Assembly (NCBI RefSeq): GCF_004153165.1
Contig: NZ_SEMD01000009.1
Coordinates: 62,001-126,000, forward strand
Length of the DNA stretch: 64,000 nucleotides
Source: Sporolactobacillus sp. THM7-4
Lineage (GTDB): Bacteria; Bacillota; Bacilli; Bacillales; Sporolactobacillaceae
Reading direction: 5' to 3'
Below the pieces are notes generated by a model. The model had not been told where the DNA came from. It saw only the letters and a program-made list of their open reading frames with translations, and searched no databases. Below, one piece after another: positions 17,230-26,208 of this stretch. The position numbers and the translations under genes were made by a program. Within the stretch, counting starts at the first letter, position 1, and every line of letters starts with the position of its first letter.

Positions 17230-18189
17230 TTAAATCAGCGCTTCATTCTGTTTATTGAGAAAATAGAAAAACCTTTCACGCTGCTTCATTAAGTCCTGAG
17301 CTTCAGCGACACTGATCGGTTCAAAATGGATCTTATCACCCGGTTTGCATTGAGCTGCAAGCGGAAAATCAACATTAATGACGACACCGATTTTGGTATA
17401 GCCGCCGGTCATCTGGCAATCGGCCATTAGAATGATCGGCTGTCCCTCTCCAGGCACCTGGATGGCGCCTGGGCAAATATAGTCGCTGAGAATATCCGGC
17501 GAATCAACATGTTTTAATTGCGGGCCCTGCATCCGATAACCCATTCTGTCCGACTGTGTGGATACTTTGTACGACGAATGAATAAAGACTTCTTTTGATT
17601 CTTCCGTGAACCGATCATCCTGTGGTCCCCAAATGAATCGGACTGTGGCATTTTCCCTATAGTCTAAAATATACCGTTGTACTAGTTTTTTTCGGACCAG
17701 CTTTTTATAACTGATACGCGGCTCGCGAACATGGATTTCGTCACCTGCCTTTAGTGCCCTGCCGCTAATACCGCCATAACCGCCGCGGATAAATGTCGAG
17801 CAGCTTCCTAAAATAGTCGGGATCTTTAATCCGCCTGAAATAGCTATATAGGTCAGGCAGCCGGCAATATGCCTACCGAATGATAGAACATCGCCAGGGG
17901 TGACATGAATCGCTTTCCACATTTCAATCGGATCACCGTTGAGCTTTGGACTGAAATTTGCACCTGTAATCGAAACACAGCCCTCAAATTTCATTTCAAT
18001 GACAGGCCCGACCATAGCCGATTCAATCACTGGGGTATATTCCGGATTTCCAACTAATATATTTCCGACCCGCATCGCGAACTTATCCATCGCGCCTGAG
18101 GCAGAGATCCCCATTGACTGGTAGGCCTGTCTTCCCTTATCCTGAATGGTTGTCAACAAACCTGGTTTGATACATTTTATTGATGCCAC
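17230..18189 (-). CDS. pxpC: 5-oxoprolinase subunit PxpC (biotin-dependent carboxyltransferase family), copy 1
   Basis: A 319-residue protein of the KipA/urea-amidolyase-related family. Typical N-terminus (IKCIKPGLLTTIQDKGRQ), SGAMDKFAMRVGN, the TGANFSP and GPQDDRF elements, and late QVPGEGQPIILMADCQMTGGY. It overlaps the end of pxpB by 13 bases, the usual PxpB-PxpC coupling. A small CAAAAAG...CTTTTTG hairpin lies at 17202-17218 in the gap to pxpA. Confidence 0.92.
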   Translation of the reverse strand: MASIKCIKPGLLTTIQDKGRQAYQSMGISASGAMDKFAMRVGNILVGNPEYTPVIESAMVGPVIEMKFEGCVSITGANFSPKLNGDPIEMWKAIHVTPGDVLSFGRHIAGCLTYIAISGGLKIPTILGSCSTFIRGGYGGISGRALKAGDEIHVREPRISYKKLVRKKLVQRYILDYRENATVRFIWGPQDDRFTEESKEVFIHSSYKVSTQSDRMGYRMQGPQLKHVDSPDILSDYICPGAIQVPGEGQPIILMADCQMTGGYTKIGVVINVDFPLAAQCKPGDKIHFEPISVAEAQDLMKQRERFFYFLNKQNEALI

Positions 18190-18902
18190 TTTTCATCCCA
18201 CTCGCTTTGCAGATTTTCAGACCAGTTTTCAGCCATCTCTTTGCTGATCGGATCGTACTTTACGTAATAGCCTGATTTCAGGCGACTCGGCGGACTTTTC
18301 CGACAATTGAACACATCAATCGGTGTCCAACCAACCAGATGCCAACCGCCTGGCGACTCAAGTGTATAGATGTTTGTCATCTTTTCTGCAATTGAGATCG
18401 TCCCTTTTTTAACTTTCACACGCGGTGTTTTCCGGCGCGGGAACCTGATCCTTTCGTCGGTGTCTCCCATGTATGGGGCAGCTGCAATAAAGCCGATCAT
18501 ATAAACGTAGTAGTCTTTTGATGTCAAAATATCGATAAACTCATTCTTCGTTAATCCCGTTTCACTGCAAATCCATGCAATATCCGGTGCATATTCATCA
18601 GCAAACGTCACAGGAATATGAATCGTCGTTTTTTCTTCTTCAGAATTTTTGATGTCCGACAGGTCGATCGTCTTGATTTTATCCTGCAGCTCCTGAATAT
18701 CGATCATCAAGGGATTATAGATGACCGATAATGTATTCATCGTCGGAATCATTTCCTCAATACCCGAAATCGTCAAGCTTTCAATGCGCTTTCGCAGTAT
18801 TTGAACTTTCGTATTAATGTCAACGGACAAAAGATCTTCAAATTTTATATTTAAAACATGATCGCCCATTGCGTGAAAGGTAAATTGCTTAGTAAGCATC
18901 AT
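18177..18902 (-). CDS. pxpB: 5-oxoprolinase subunit PxpB (KipI family), copy 1
   Basis: A 241-residue KipI/PxpB-family protein. Landmarks are MGDHVLNIKFEDLLS at the start, TMNTLSVIYNP near 75, IPVTFADEYAPDIAWI in the middle, YMIGFIAAAPYMG and TPRVKVKKGTISIA, and the closing ESPGGWHLVGWTPIDVFN. GGGAGG lies about 10 bases before the ATG. It is followed by pxpC with overlap. PxpB partners PxpC; in Bacillus subtilis the homologue KipI also inhibits kinase A, but nothing here points to that role. Confidence 0.92.
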   Translation of the reverse strand: MMLTKQFTFHAMGDHVLNIKFEDLLSVDINTKVQILRKRIESLTISGIEEMIPTMNTLSVIYNPLMIDIQELQDKIKTIDLSDIKNSEEEKTTIHIPVTFADEYAPDIAWICSETGLTKNEFIDILTSKDYYVYMIGFIAAAPYMGDTDERIRFPRRKTPRVKVKKGTISIAEKMTNIYTLESPGGWHLVGWTPIDVFNCRKSPPSRLKSGYYVKYDPISKEMAENWSENLQSEWDEKWHQ

Positions 18903-18996
18903 ACCCGGAGATCCTCCCTTCTACTTAAATGAGTAGTATTCGAGCAATGTCAAAAGTACAGAGACGATCAAACCTGCATCAATCCAGAATAACGTG

Positions 18997-19944
18997 TTAA
19001 TTCAACCGGAAACGAAGCGGTCTGCCATTCAGAAAACGTTCCAAATTATCCAGGGTGATGTCGGCTACACGTTCCGCGCTTTCAACAGTCATGCCTCCAA
19101 TATGCGATGTTGAGATGAGATTATCGAGCCCTAAATGGTTCTTGTTTGGCGGCTCTTCCTCAAACACATCCAGCGCCGCGCCTGCAATCCTCTTTTTGCT
19201 AAGAGCAGTAAAAAGGGCTTGTTCATCAATGATTTTGCCTCGGGCCACATTAATGATCTGGACGGTTGGCTTCATCAAAGCGATTCGCTCAGCATTAATC
19301 AGATGATAGGTCGAAGGTTTCATCGATGTACTAATAACCACATAATCCGACCTTTTCAGCAGTTCATCAAGTTCAACGAACGTAACACCTAGCTCGTTTG
19401 CTTTTTCAGTATTTTTATACTGACCGTACGCCAGAAGATTCATATTGAATACGCCGGCAAATTTTGCCACCAGCTGGCCGATCGTTCCGAAACCGATAAT
19501 CCCCATCGTTTTGCCGGAGCATTCATAAAGTGTGCTTTTCTCCCAATAACCTTGTTTTGTTCTTTTATTATTGAGCGGAATTTTGCGCGAAAGGGAGAAC
19601 ATCAGACCGATCACAAGCTCTGCCACCGCATTAGCGTTTCCTCCACGTGCATTGGTAACGACAATACCTTTTTTTCTGGCGTATTCGACATCGATATTGT
19701 CGACACCCGTTCCCGTCTTGATAATGTACTTGAGCTTAGGGGCTGCATCAATGATTTCTTTGTCACCCCGTGCAACCGCCATTGTAAAGATATCTGCGTC
19801 TTTAATCTCTCTTTTCAATATATTTACATCAGCAGCTTCTTCGAGCATCAGGTGTTTGACTTCCAGACCTAACGCTTCCATCCTGCGTATCATATCTTGA
19901 TAATTCACATAGTAGACTTTACTGACACAAAACAGAACTTTCAT
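18997..19944 (-). CDS. D-isomer-specific 2-hydroxyacid dehydrogenase (SerA-like), copy 1
   Basis: A 315-residue NAD(P)-dependent dehydrogenase of the phosphoglycerate dehydrogenase group. It has a nucleotide-binding GFGTIG loop near 145, catalytic Arg in INVARGKIIDE, Glu in DVFEEEPP and His in SHIGGMT. It has no ACT domain, so it is more likely a catabolic 2-hydroxyacid or ketoacid enzyme than serine-biosynthetic SerA. The start MKVLFC is chosen because GGAG lies about 11 bases before it; the ATG 10 codons earlier directly abuts the BASS stop codon and has no ribosome binding site. A paralogue is at 38222-39205, also next to a BASS gene (there decayed). Confidence 0.85.
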   Translation of the reverse strand: MKVLFCVSKVYYVNYQDMIRRMEALGLEVKHLMLEEAADVNILKREIKDADIFTMAVARGDKEIIDAAPKLKYIIKTGTGVDNIDVEYARKKGIVVTNARGGNANAVAELVIGLMFSLSRKIPLNNKRTKQGYWEKSTLYECSGKTMGIIGFGTIGQLVAKFAGVFNMNLLAYGQYKNTEKANELGVTFVELDELLKRSDYVVISTSMKPSTYHLINAERIALMKPTVQIINVARGKIIDEQALFTALSKKRIAGAALDVFEEEPPNKNHLGLDNLISTSHIGGMTVESAERVADITLDNLERFLNGRPLRFRLN

Positions 19945-19974
19945 CGATCCATTCTCTCCTTCTTTCATCTCCAT

Positions 19975-20940
19975 TTAAGTACTGCTCTTCACAACTGCTC
20001 TTTTTACCGGAAGCCGCCACCGGATTGCTCCGCCGTTTACCGCTGCCAAAGTTTGCTGAAACAGCATTCCAATCACGACCGGCAAGGCAACCTTTGGGGG
20101 AAAGTATGCAACAGCAATAACAACACCTGTACTGATATTCCTCATACCGCCTGTAAAGATAAGGGTAATTGTATTATCGCGCTGCTGGTGTGTCCAATAG
20201 GCAATCAGCCAGCAAACAATAAATCCAGAAATTGATAAAAATAGCATACTAAGAACAATTTTAATGATATGTAGATTAATAGTATGAACGTATGGGGCAA
20301 GTGAAGAGCTGTTTACTAAAATCATGATTGGCATTGTCATTTTCGATATTGGTGTTAAGACTTGATTGACCGGTTTGACCCTCCTGCTGCCAAACCACTG
20401 ATTGATAATCATGCCGATCAAAGTCGGGAGAACAATCATAAATATTAATCCGCTCATGATACCCCTCACGTCCATGGTTAGGGACTGCCCGACCAGGATC
20501 GAAACACTTCCCGGAACGACAATAGGCGAGAGCAGAGTGTCAATCAGGATGATAGTTAGTGAAAGCGTCGTGTTACCGCTGTACATGCCAACCCACATCA
20601 TGCTTGTCACTCCTGTCGGAATCACGACTCCCAGAATCATCCCTGTTAATGTATATGGATCCTGACTAAAAAACAAATGCCCTAGAGTGAATGCCCAGAT
20701 CGGTGTGATCACATGCAAAACGACCAGTGTAAGGATGATGGGGAACGGATGGGTCACACTGTGTTTAAAAGCAGAAAAGTTCGTTTTCAAACTGCCCACA
20801 AATGTCATAAATGCGAACAGGAAAGGCACGATCGGTGTTAACGGATGCAACAAATGGCCAAACAGTATACCTGCAATGACACTAAACGGTGTAATAAGAG
20901 GCATCCACTTACTTAGCAAACGGTTTATTGTTTCCAACAT
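19975..20940 (-). CDS. BASS family (bile acid:sodium symporter-like) transporter
   Basis: A 321-residue membrane protein with about ten hydrophobic segments. GVVIPTGVTSMMW and TGGMRNISTGVV are typical of the two discontinuous helices of BASS transporters, and PFSVIAGILFGHLLHP starts the fold. It is the first gene of the operon that continues with the dehydrogenase and pxpBCA. It probably imports an organic anion for the pathway (inference). The ribosome binding site is weak (AGGGA, 13 bases away). A truncated relative persists at about 39240-39655. Confidence 0.85.
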   Translation of the reverse strand: MLETINRLLSKWMPLITPFSVIAGILFGHLLHPLTPIVPFLFAFMTFVGSLKTNFSAFKHSVTHPFPIILTLVVLHVITPIWAFTLGHLFFSQDPYTLTGMILGVVIPTGVTSMMWVGMYSGNTTLSLTIILIDTLLSPIVVPGSVSILVGQSLTMDVRGIMSGLIFMIVLPTLIGMIINQWFGSRRVKPVNQVLTPISKMTMPIMILVNSSSLAPYVHTINLHIIKIVLSMLFLSISGFIVCWLIAYWTHQQRDNTITLIFTGGMRNISTGVVIAVAYFPPKVALPVVIGMLFQQTLAAVNGGAIRWRLPVKRAVVKSST

Positions 20941-20962
20941 TTAATGTTTCATTCCCTATCTA

Positions 20963-20984
20963 TAAAATCCTACAAAGGATTTTA
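20963..20984. promoter_or_regulatory. Perfect inverted repeat upstream of the BASS gene
   Basis: TAAAATCCT-ACAA-AGGATTTTA is a perfect 9-bp stem with a 4-base loop, 22 bases upstream of the BASS start codon. It may be an operator or a 5' leader hairpin. No T run follows on the minus strand, so it is probably not a terminator. Confidence 0.45.
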
Positions 20985-21559
20985 GATGCATATTTGCCGA
21001 ATATTACATGAGGATACCGACATTCCCGTTCAAACTTCAAAATATTAATTATCAAATAATAATAATTAATTATCACTATTATTTTTCTTTAATCCATTAT
21101 AAATGTTTTTCGAAATTATTTGTCAAAAAAACGAACAAACTTTTTCACATTAATTCTGAAGATGCTTATTACATAGATTATTTATTCTTCAGTACTTACT
21201 TCATAGTTCACGTTTAACCCGAATACACATACTCTTTTCAAAATACAGTTTTTTCTTTCGTGAGATCATACTATCTTTTTTACCAGACCGGTCTTCAGTA
21301 CTTTCCTCAAAAAATAGATTTCTCAGGACAGAAAGAACTTTACTCCCCCAAATCTTTATACATATAATACTTAGTATTACAAGTTTAATCAACCTTATTG
21401 TAAGATAATATTCCATAATTATTCACTTCATGTCTCTCATTTGGACACTGACTGAAAGATTAACAGATTTCCTTATACTGTCTATTTTTTTAAAAATTCC
21501 TGATTCTGTAGCTATGTGTAAAATATTTCTCGGCGGGGAATTTAGGGAAAAAATGTAAA
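20985..21559. other. AT-rich intergenic region left of the insertion sequence
   Basis: About 575 bases with low GC and only short open frames that match nothing I recognise. It should contain the promoter of the minus-strand BASS-pxp-hyu operon and the left flank of the ISLre2 element. I see no RNA gene in it. Confidence 0.5.
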
Positions 21560-21640
21560 AATACTGGACGAAAAAGAGAAGACTCTTTATTCTAAATGTA
21601 CGCTGTTCCAGGCGAGTACATAAAGAACGGAGTCTTCTCA

Positions 21641-22990
21641 ATGGACAGTATAAAGGATTTATTCGAAATTTGGAAGGGTAAAGAGAATCTGCCTGATTTT
21701 GAGCAGGAAGCGATTCGTTACATGCATCAATGGATGTGCCAGACTGTAGAGAAAATGTTTTCTAAGTTGGACCGTGTGGTCGTAGAGAAAAAACAAGCTC
21801 AGGGATGGGGCGTGGATAGCCATAAAGATGATCGGACGATTCAGTTCCTGTTCGGTCCTGTGACGATTCATCACACACGAATGATTCCACCTGACGGACC
21901 GGCGTGCTTCCCTTTGGATGACGTGTTGAAGCTGAAAAACCATATGCGTTATTCTCCCCATGTGGAGTATGAGACCGCCTCGCTGGCCAGCCGGATAACC
22001 TGTCGCCAGGTTGCTGATACCCTGGCGACATGGACGCCTGTTCAGATGAGTCACACCTCGGTTATGAAATGCGTGCAGAAAGTAGGCAGCGCCCAGGAAG
22101 AAATGGATCAGGCGCTGGTTGAAAAAGCTGAACCTGGCGTAGAAGCAACGGATCAACGGAAGCCGGAGTTTCTCATGACTGAGGCAGACGGTGTCCTTCT
22201 GCGTGGCGTGAAAAAGCGGCAGCACATTGAAGCGAAGCACCTCATCATGTACGAAGGATGGGAGAAGAATGGGAAGCGACGCCGTATCGTATGCCCCTAT
22301 GCAGTGATGACAACCAAAAGCTTCGATGAATTTTGGGAACAGGCTGCGGCCACTGTGAACAGCCGGTATGACTTATGGCAGACGCAGATTGTGGCCAACA
22401 GCGATGGCGGCGAGGGATACAGTGAGGACCGGTTTAAGGGCTGTTTCTGTGGGTCTCGTAAGCCCCTGTATGTTCAACTGAAAATACAACGGGCCGTGCG
22501 AAATAAGGATCAGGATCGAGTAATCGCCCTGATCGATACGTGCGAAAGTCAACTCGATGATGATCAGAGAGTAAAGGAGGTTGAGGCTGCCAAAAGCTAT
22601 CTGCTTAACCACTGGGATCGGCTCTTCGACTGGCGAGAGATTGTTAAGGACAAACCGGAACATGCCGGGAAGTTAGGAGCCATGGAATCCCATCCGCGTC
22701 ATTTGACCTTCCGTATGAAAAAACGTGGCATGCATTGGGGGGCTTCAGCAGAAGGGATGGTGAAGGTCCTTCAGGGCCGGTTAAACAAGACACTGAAAGA
22801 AACCTATCTGGCTTCATTCAAACCATCGGTACGAGCAACCCGACTGATAAAGAAAACCGTCAAGATAGCATCACTGCTTAAGTCCAAGACTCGGCCATCA
22901 ATAGGAGCCAGATCTGGACGTATCGCAGGATATACCTCGACATCCAGCACTATCGGTCAGTTGAATAAGGCGATCTCCGGGGTATTTTGA
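21641..22990 (+). CDS. ISLre2 family (UPF0236) transposase
   Basis: A 449-residue protein with the UPF0236/ISLre2 layout: an N-terminal region with QFLFGPVTIHHTRM, the middle TDQRKPEFLMTEADGVLL with a candidate catalytic acidic residue, IVANSDGGEGYSEDRF, and the late MKKRGMHWGASAEGM. No stop or frameshift interrupts it and the length is normal, so it may be active. GGAG stands 8 bases before the ATG giving MDSIKDLF; an in-frame start 15 codons earlier has no such site. Confidence 0.9.
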   Translation: MDSIKDLFEIWKGKENLPDFEQEAIRYMHQWMCQTVEKMFSKLDRVVVEKKQAQGWGVDSHKDDRTIQFLFGPVTIHHTRMIPPDGPACFPLDDVLKLKNHMRYSPHVEYETASLASRITCRQVADTLATWTPVQMSHTSVMKCVQKVGSAQEEMDQALVEKAEPGVEATDQRKPEFLMTEADGVLLRGVKKRQHIEAKHLIMYEGWEKNGKRRRIVCPYAVMTTKSFDEFWEQAAATVNSRYDLWQTQIVANSDGGEGYSEDRFKGCFCGSRKPLYVQLKIQRAVRNKDQDRVIALIDTCESQLDDDQRVKEVEAAKSYLLNHWDRLFDWREIVKDKPEHAGKLGAMESHPRHLTFRMKKRGMHWGASAEGMVKVLQGRLNKTLKETYLASFKPSVRATRLIKKTVKIASLLKSKTRPSIGARSGRIAGYTSTSSTIGQLNKAISGVF

Positions 22991-23002
22991 GGAAAGGTTC
23001 AA

Positions 23003-23053
23003 GCCCTGCCATGAGGTGGATGCCGTTCTATGCATCCGCCTCATGGCAGGGGC
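23003..23053. repeat. Large hairpin just after the ISLre2 transposase gene
   Basis: A near-perfect 21-bp inverted repeat (GCCCTGCCATGAGGTGGATGC and its complement with a G-T pair and an extra G at the end) with an 8-base loop begins 13 bases after the transposase stop. It lies inside the IS and is probably its transcription-blocking or end structure. There is no T run after it. Confidence 0.6.
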
Positions 23054-23225
23054 AGCAAGCGAAGCGCGCTAGCCGCCTAGAGGTGTACATTTTTAGAAAA
23101 GCTCAGCTCTTGTCTGGTAAAGACTTCCGAGAAAAACTTGACACATACATTTTATAGTCTGGTATTGTTGTTTCGCCAAGAAAAATGATACTATTTATAA
23201 AGATGAACCGAAAGTAGGAATTTTC

Positions 23226-23948
23226 ATGTATCGAATGAATAAAGAACCTCTGCACAAGATTATTTATCGTACGATAACTGATAAAATTTCCTCTCAGTAT
23301 TATAAATCGGGTGATGCGCTTCCATCAGAATCTGAATTAGAGAAATTATTTGAAACAAGTCGAACACCAGTTCGTCAGGCTTTAAAGCAGCTCGAAACGG
23401 ACGGCCTGATTTATCGTCTCCAAGGAAAAGGGTCTTATGTCGCCAATCAAAAACCACGAGGTCAATGGACAACCATGACGGGTTTTAGTGATATATACCA
23501 AACAGAATGGGAAAGAATACATGCAAGATTAATCGAGGCCCGCCGAATCGAATCCCCTTATTATGCACGCCTTTTAAATATCCGTGACGACGTAGAAATC
23601 AATCATTTAAAGAGGGTCCGGTTCTTAAATGGCAAGCCAGTTATTTACTTAGAGCATTATCTTATTCCGAAGCTCCCGCTAGAGATATTTAAAAAAGATC
23701 CTTCATTTATGTCTGTTGATCAATTACTTAAAGATGAAGCTAACATAGAATTCTTTTCAATAAAGGAGGAAATTGAAGCGATTCCAGCAAATAAGCAAAT
23801 TGCTAAATGTCTAAAAATAACTCCTGGTGAACCTGTTATAAAAAGTACAAGAGTTTCCTCAGACGATATGGGAGTTGCAATTGACGTTACGGTTAATTTT
23901 TTTAGTAGCAAAAACTGGAAATATAAGATTGAGTTTCATAAAAGATAA
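23226..23948 (+). CDS. GntR family regulator with UTRA sensor domain (HutC subfamily)
   Basis: A 240-residue repressor. The winged helix occupies residues 1-75 (DALPSESELEKLF, TSRTPVRQALKQLETDGLIYR, QGKGSYVA). The C-terminal UTRA domain is visible in RIESPYYARLLNI, LKRVRFLNGKPVIYLEHYL and the closing ITPGEPVIKSTRVS. AGGA is about 7 bases before the ATG. It converges with the accC end of the second pxp operon and follows the IS, so its target is unclear. A weak -35 TTGACA (23138) and TATTGT (23163) could drive it. Confidence 0.88.
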   Translation: MYRMNKEPLHKIIYRTITDKISSQYYKSGDALPSESELEKLFETSRTPVRQALKQLETDGLIYRLQGKGSYVANQKPRGQWTTMTGFSDIYQTEWERIHARLIEARRIESPYYARLLNIRDDVEINHLKRVRFLNGKPVIYLEHYLIPKLPLEIFKKDPSFMSVDQLLKDEANIEFFSIKEEIEAIPANKQIAKCLKITPGEPVIKSTRVSSDDMGVAIDVTVNFFSSKNWKYKIEFHKR

Positions 23949-24226
23949 TGAAGCTCACAAAATAGCAAACTTATTATAAAAAGTACATTAAAGCACAGTG
24001 TGACATGTTTAAACTAGCATCATTTTGTATAACGATTTATATTGCCAAATCTTCTACTGTCCGGCCATTCCGAGAGCAGCCTGCGATGCTTTTTCAGCAG
24101 TCTGTTTTCAGCTTCCATCCTTTCTTCCTGCAGGAAATTATCTTTTCCCTTACCTTTGTCTGACAGTTCCTACTACCAAAGTTTATGGCGGACTTTTATC
24201 ACCCAGCTATCGCCTGCCGAGTGCAC

Positions 24227-24266
24227 AAAAATAAAACGCCCCAGCGTCAATCTGACTGCTGGAGCG
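24227..24266 (-). terminator. Rho-independent terminator of the accC operon
   Basis: Read on the minus strand, CGCTCCAGC, a 12-base loop and GCTGGGGCG form a 9-bp stem followed by TTTTATTTTT. It lies just after the accC stop codon and closes the second pxp operon. Confidence 0.85.
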
Positions 24267-24276
24267 TCTCCTTCAT

Positions 24277-25626
24277 TCATATATTGTTCAATGGGTATTC
24301 TTCCAGAAATTTTGTATTAAAATGCCCGCTTTGAAAAACTGGATGGTTTAATAAACGCAGGTGAAAATTCAGCGTAGTATCCACTCCTTCAATGATGCAT
24401 TCATTAAGCGCGCGATTCATGATTGCAATAGCTTCTTTACGAGTTTCCCCATATGCCAGTATCTTGGCAACCATTGAATCATAATAAGGAGGAATAAAAT
24501 AACCGGAGTAGATAGCCGAATCAACGCGAACCCCACGTCCGCCTGGCGGCAGATAATTTTTGATACGTCCTGCAGAAGGCAAAAACTGTTTATCTGGATT
24601 CTCAGCATTGATTCTGCACTCGATCGCATGCCCAGTCAAACGGACATCTTTTTGGTCGATTTTTAACGGTTCTCCTGAAGCAATCCGGATCTGTTCCTTA
24701 ATTAGATCAATTCCGGTTACATACTCTGTCACCCCGTGCTCAACCTGAATACGCGTATTCATCTCCATGAAATAGTAGGTACCGTCCGGTTCGTAGATAA
24801 ACTCGATTGTGCCCGCACCAACATAGCGTACCGCCATAGCTGCTCTTACAGCTGCCATTCCCATCTCCTGGCGAATCTGTTCATTTAAGGCAGGGGACGG
24901 ACTTTCTTCCAATAATTTCTGCATGCGACGCTGTACGGTGCAATCCCTCTCGCCAAGGTGGATCGTATGTCCTTGCTGATCAGCCAGTACCTGTATCTCC
25001 ACGTGCCGAAAGTTTTCAATATATTTTTCCAAGTATATGCCAGAATCTCCAAAAGCGGTCTGCGCTTCTTTCTGTGTGATCAGCATGCCATGACGCAGTT
25101 CATTCTCGTCTCCGGCAATTCGGATCCCTTTGCCACCGCCTCCGGCACGAGCTTTAATAATCACCGGATAACCGATATCCGATGCAATTCTCACACCGTT
25201 TTCAACGTTCTCAATGATACCGTTTGAGCCGGGGACAACGGGGACATTGGCTTTTTTCATCGTTTCTTTGGCAATGTCCTTAATTCCCATCTTACGAATG
25301 GCATCCGCCGATGGTCCGACGAAAATAATGTTGAAGTCATGGCATATTTCTGCAAAATCAGCATTTTCAGCCAGGAAGCCGTAACCTGGATGAATCGCAT
25401 CCGCTCCACTTAAAATTGCAACGTTAATGATAGACATGTAATCCAAATAGCTGTCCTTTGCCTGACTTGGCCCGATACAATATGCTTCATCTGCGAGCTG
25501 GGTATGAAGAGCTTCTCTATCTGCTTGTGAATAAACAGCAACCGTTTCAATGTCCAGTTCTTTACAGGCTCGAATAATTCTGACGGCAATTTCGCCTCTG
25601 TTAGCGATTAATAACTTATTTATCAT
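24277..25626 (-). CDS. accC: Biotin carboxylase (AccC family)
   Basis: A 449-residue ATP-grasp enzyme that carboxylates biotin on AccB with bicarbonate and ATP. It shows NRGEIAVRIIRACKEL at the N-terminus, the glycine-rich loop KARAGGGGKGIRI (about 159-171), GERDCTVQRRMQKLLEESPSP, and EMNTRIQVEHGVTEYV, where the usual proline after His is glycine. It is the last gene of the operon pxpB-pxpC-pxpA-dehydratase-accB-accC. No accA/accD carboxyltransferase is nearby. The enzyme may therefore serve a biotin-dependent partner in this operon (PxpC belongs to a family named for that) instead of fatty-acid synthesis; this is inference. Confidence 0.92.
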   Translation of the reverse strand: MINKLLIANRGEIAVRIIRACKELDIETVAVYSQADREALHTQLADEAYCIGPSQAKDSYLDYMSIINVAILSGADAIHPGYGFLAENADFAEICHDFNIIFVGPSADAIRKMGIKDIAKETMKKANVPVVPGSNGIIENVENGVRIASDIGYPVIIKARAGGGGKGIRIAGDENELRHGMLITQKEAQTAFGDSGIYLEKYIENFRHVEIQVLADQQGHTIHLGERDCTVQRRMQKLLEESPSPALNEQIRQEMGMAAVRAAMAVRYVGAGTIEFIYEPDGTYYFMEMNTRIQVEHGVTEYVTGIDLIKEQIRIASGEPLKIDQKDVRLTGHAIECRINAENPDKQFLPSAGRIKNYLPPGGRGVRVDSAIYSGYFIPPYYDSMVAKILAYGETRKEAIAIMNRALNECIIEGVDTTLNFHLRLLNHPVFQSGHFNTKFLEEYPLNNI

Positions 25627-25641
25627 CTTAAACGGTCCCTC

Positions 25642-26118
25642 CTAATCAGGCTGGACCAGAAACAATGGCTGTCCGTATTCCACAAGCTGCCCGTCTTCAG
25701 CCATGACTTTAACAATTGTCCCTTTAATTTCCGCTTCAATTTCATTGAAAAGTTTCATCGCCTCGATAATGCATACAACTGTTCTATCATCAACCTTGCT
25801 CCCGGTTTTTACGAATGGATCTGTGTCCGGGGAGGAAGCAGCGTAAAAAGTACCGACCATCGGGGAAACAATTTGCTTCAGTTCTGTTTGACTGGATGGT
25901 TCAAAATCTGTTTCAAGACCTGGGTTGACTTCAACAGGCGTTTCCGTAACATTAACAGACTGTGACTTCTGAAACACGGTTTCCTGCTGAATATGAGCAG
26001 TCGGATTTACGTCTTTCTTTAACGTCAATTTGATCTTATCTGCTTCATATTTGAGTTCATGGATAGAAGATTCGTTAATTAGTCGTATTAGAGTTTTAAT
26101 ATCATCAATATTAAGCAA
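25642..26118 (-). CDS. accB: Biotin carboxyl carrier protein (AccB family)
   Basis: A 158-residue carrier. A charged N-terminal helix (DIKTLIRLINESSIHELKYE) is followed by a flexible Glu/Ser/Thr-rich linker. The C-terminal biotinyl domain carries the lysine in IIEAMKLFNEI (about K122) and SPMVGTFYAASSPD. The start is best read as TTG giving MLNIDDIK, exactly the usual AccB N-terminus, with TAGGAG about 10 bases upstream. ATG starts further upstream add a non-homologous tail. The gene is followed by accC after 15 bases. Confidence 0.9.
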   Translation of the reverse strand: MLNIDDIKTLIRLINESSIHELKYEADKIKLTLKKDVNPTAHIQQETVFQKSQSVNVTETPVEVNPGLETDFEPSSQTELKQIVSPMVGTFYAASSPDTDPFVKTGSKVDDRTVVCIIEAMKLFNEIEAEIKGTIVKVMAEDGQLVEYGQPLFLVQPD

Positions 26119-26208
26119 CTGCAACACTCTCCTAGGTGACATTTCTGCTATAAGAGTTATTTGCTTTTCCTTTAACAATAAATTTTTCTATAATCAGAAA
26201 AATCTGTA

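Larger units (their letters stand above)
21560..23125 (+). mobile_element. ISLre2-family insertion sequence
   Basis: The element encloses one long transposase gene. Outside it are imperfect inverted ends. On the left, TACTGGAC...TCTAAATGTAC precedes the gene. On the right the inverse complement reads TACCAGAC...TCTAAAAATGTAC. The boundaries given are approximate to about 20 bases, because I could not identify a clean target-site duplication. It lies between the pxp/hyu operon and the GntR regulator gene, and may have cut that regulator off from a former neighbour. Confidence 0.7.

Noticed and set aside
21201-21416. 71-residue minus-strand frame left of the ISLre2 element
   Set aside because: There is no ribosome binding site and no recognisable family, and the DNA is AT-rich where such frames occur by chance.
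23003-23053. Large hairpin considered as an integron attC site or RNA gene
   Set aside because: It lies inside the ISLre2 element right after the transposase, and no integrase or cassette pattern is present.
24025-24234. Open frames between the GntR/UTRA gene and accC, and on the minus strand a peptide like LQEERMEAENRLLKKHRRLL reminiscent of IS3-type OrfA ends
   Set aside because: The similarity is short and low-complexity (charged coiled-coil), no partner OrfB is seen, and the plus-strand frames lack ribosome binding sites. It may be IS debris but I cannot support it.
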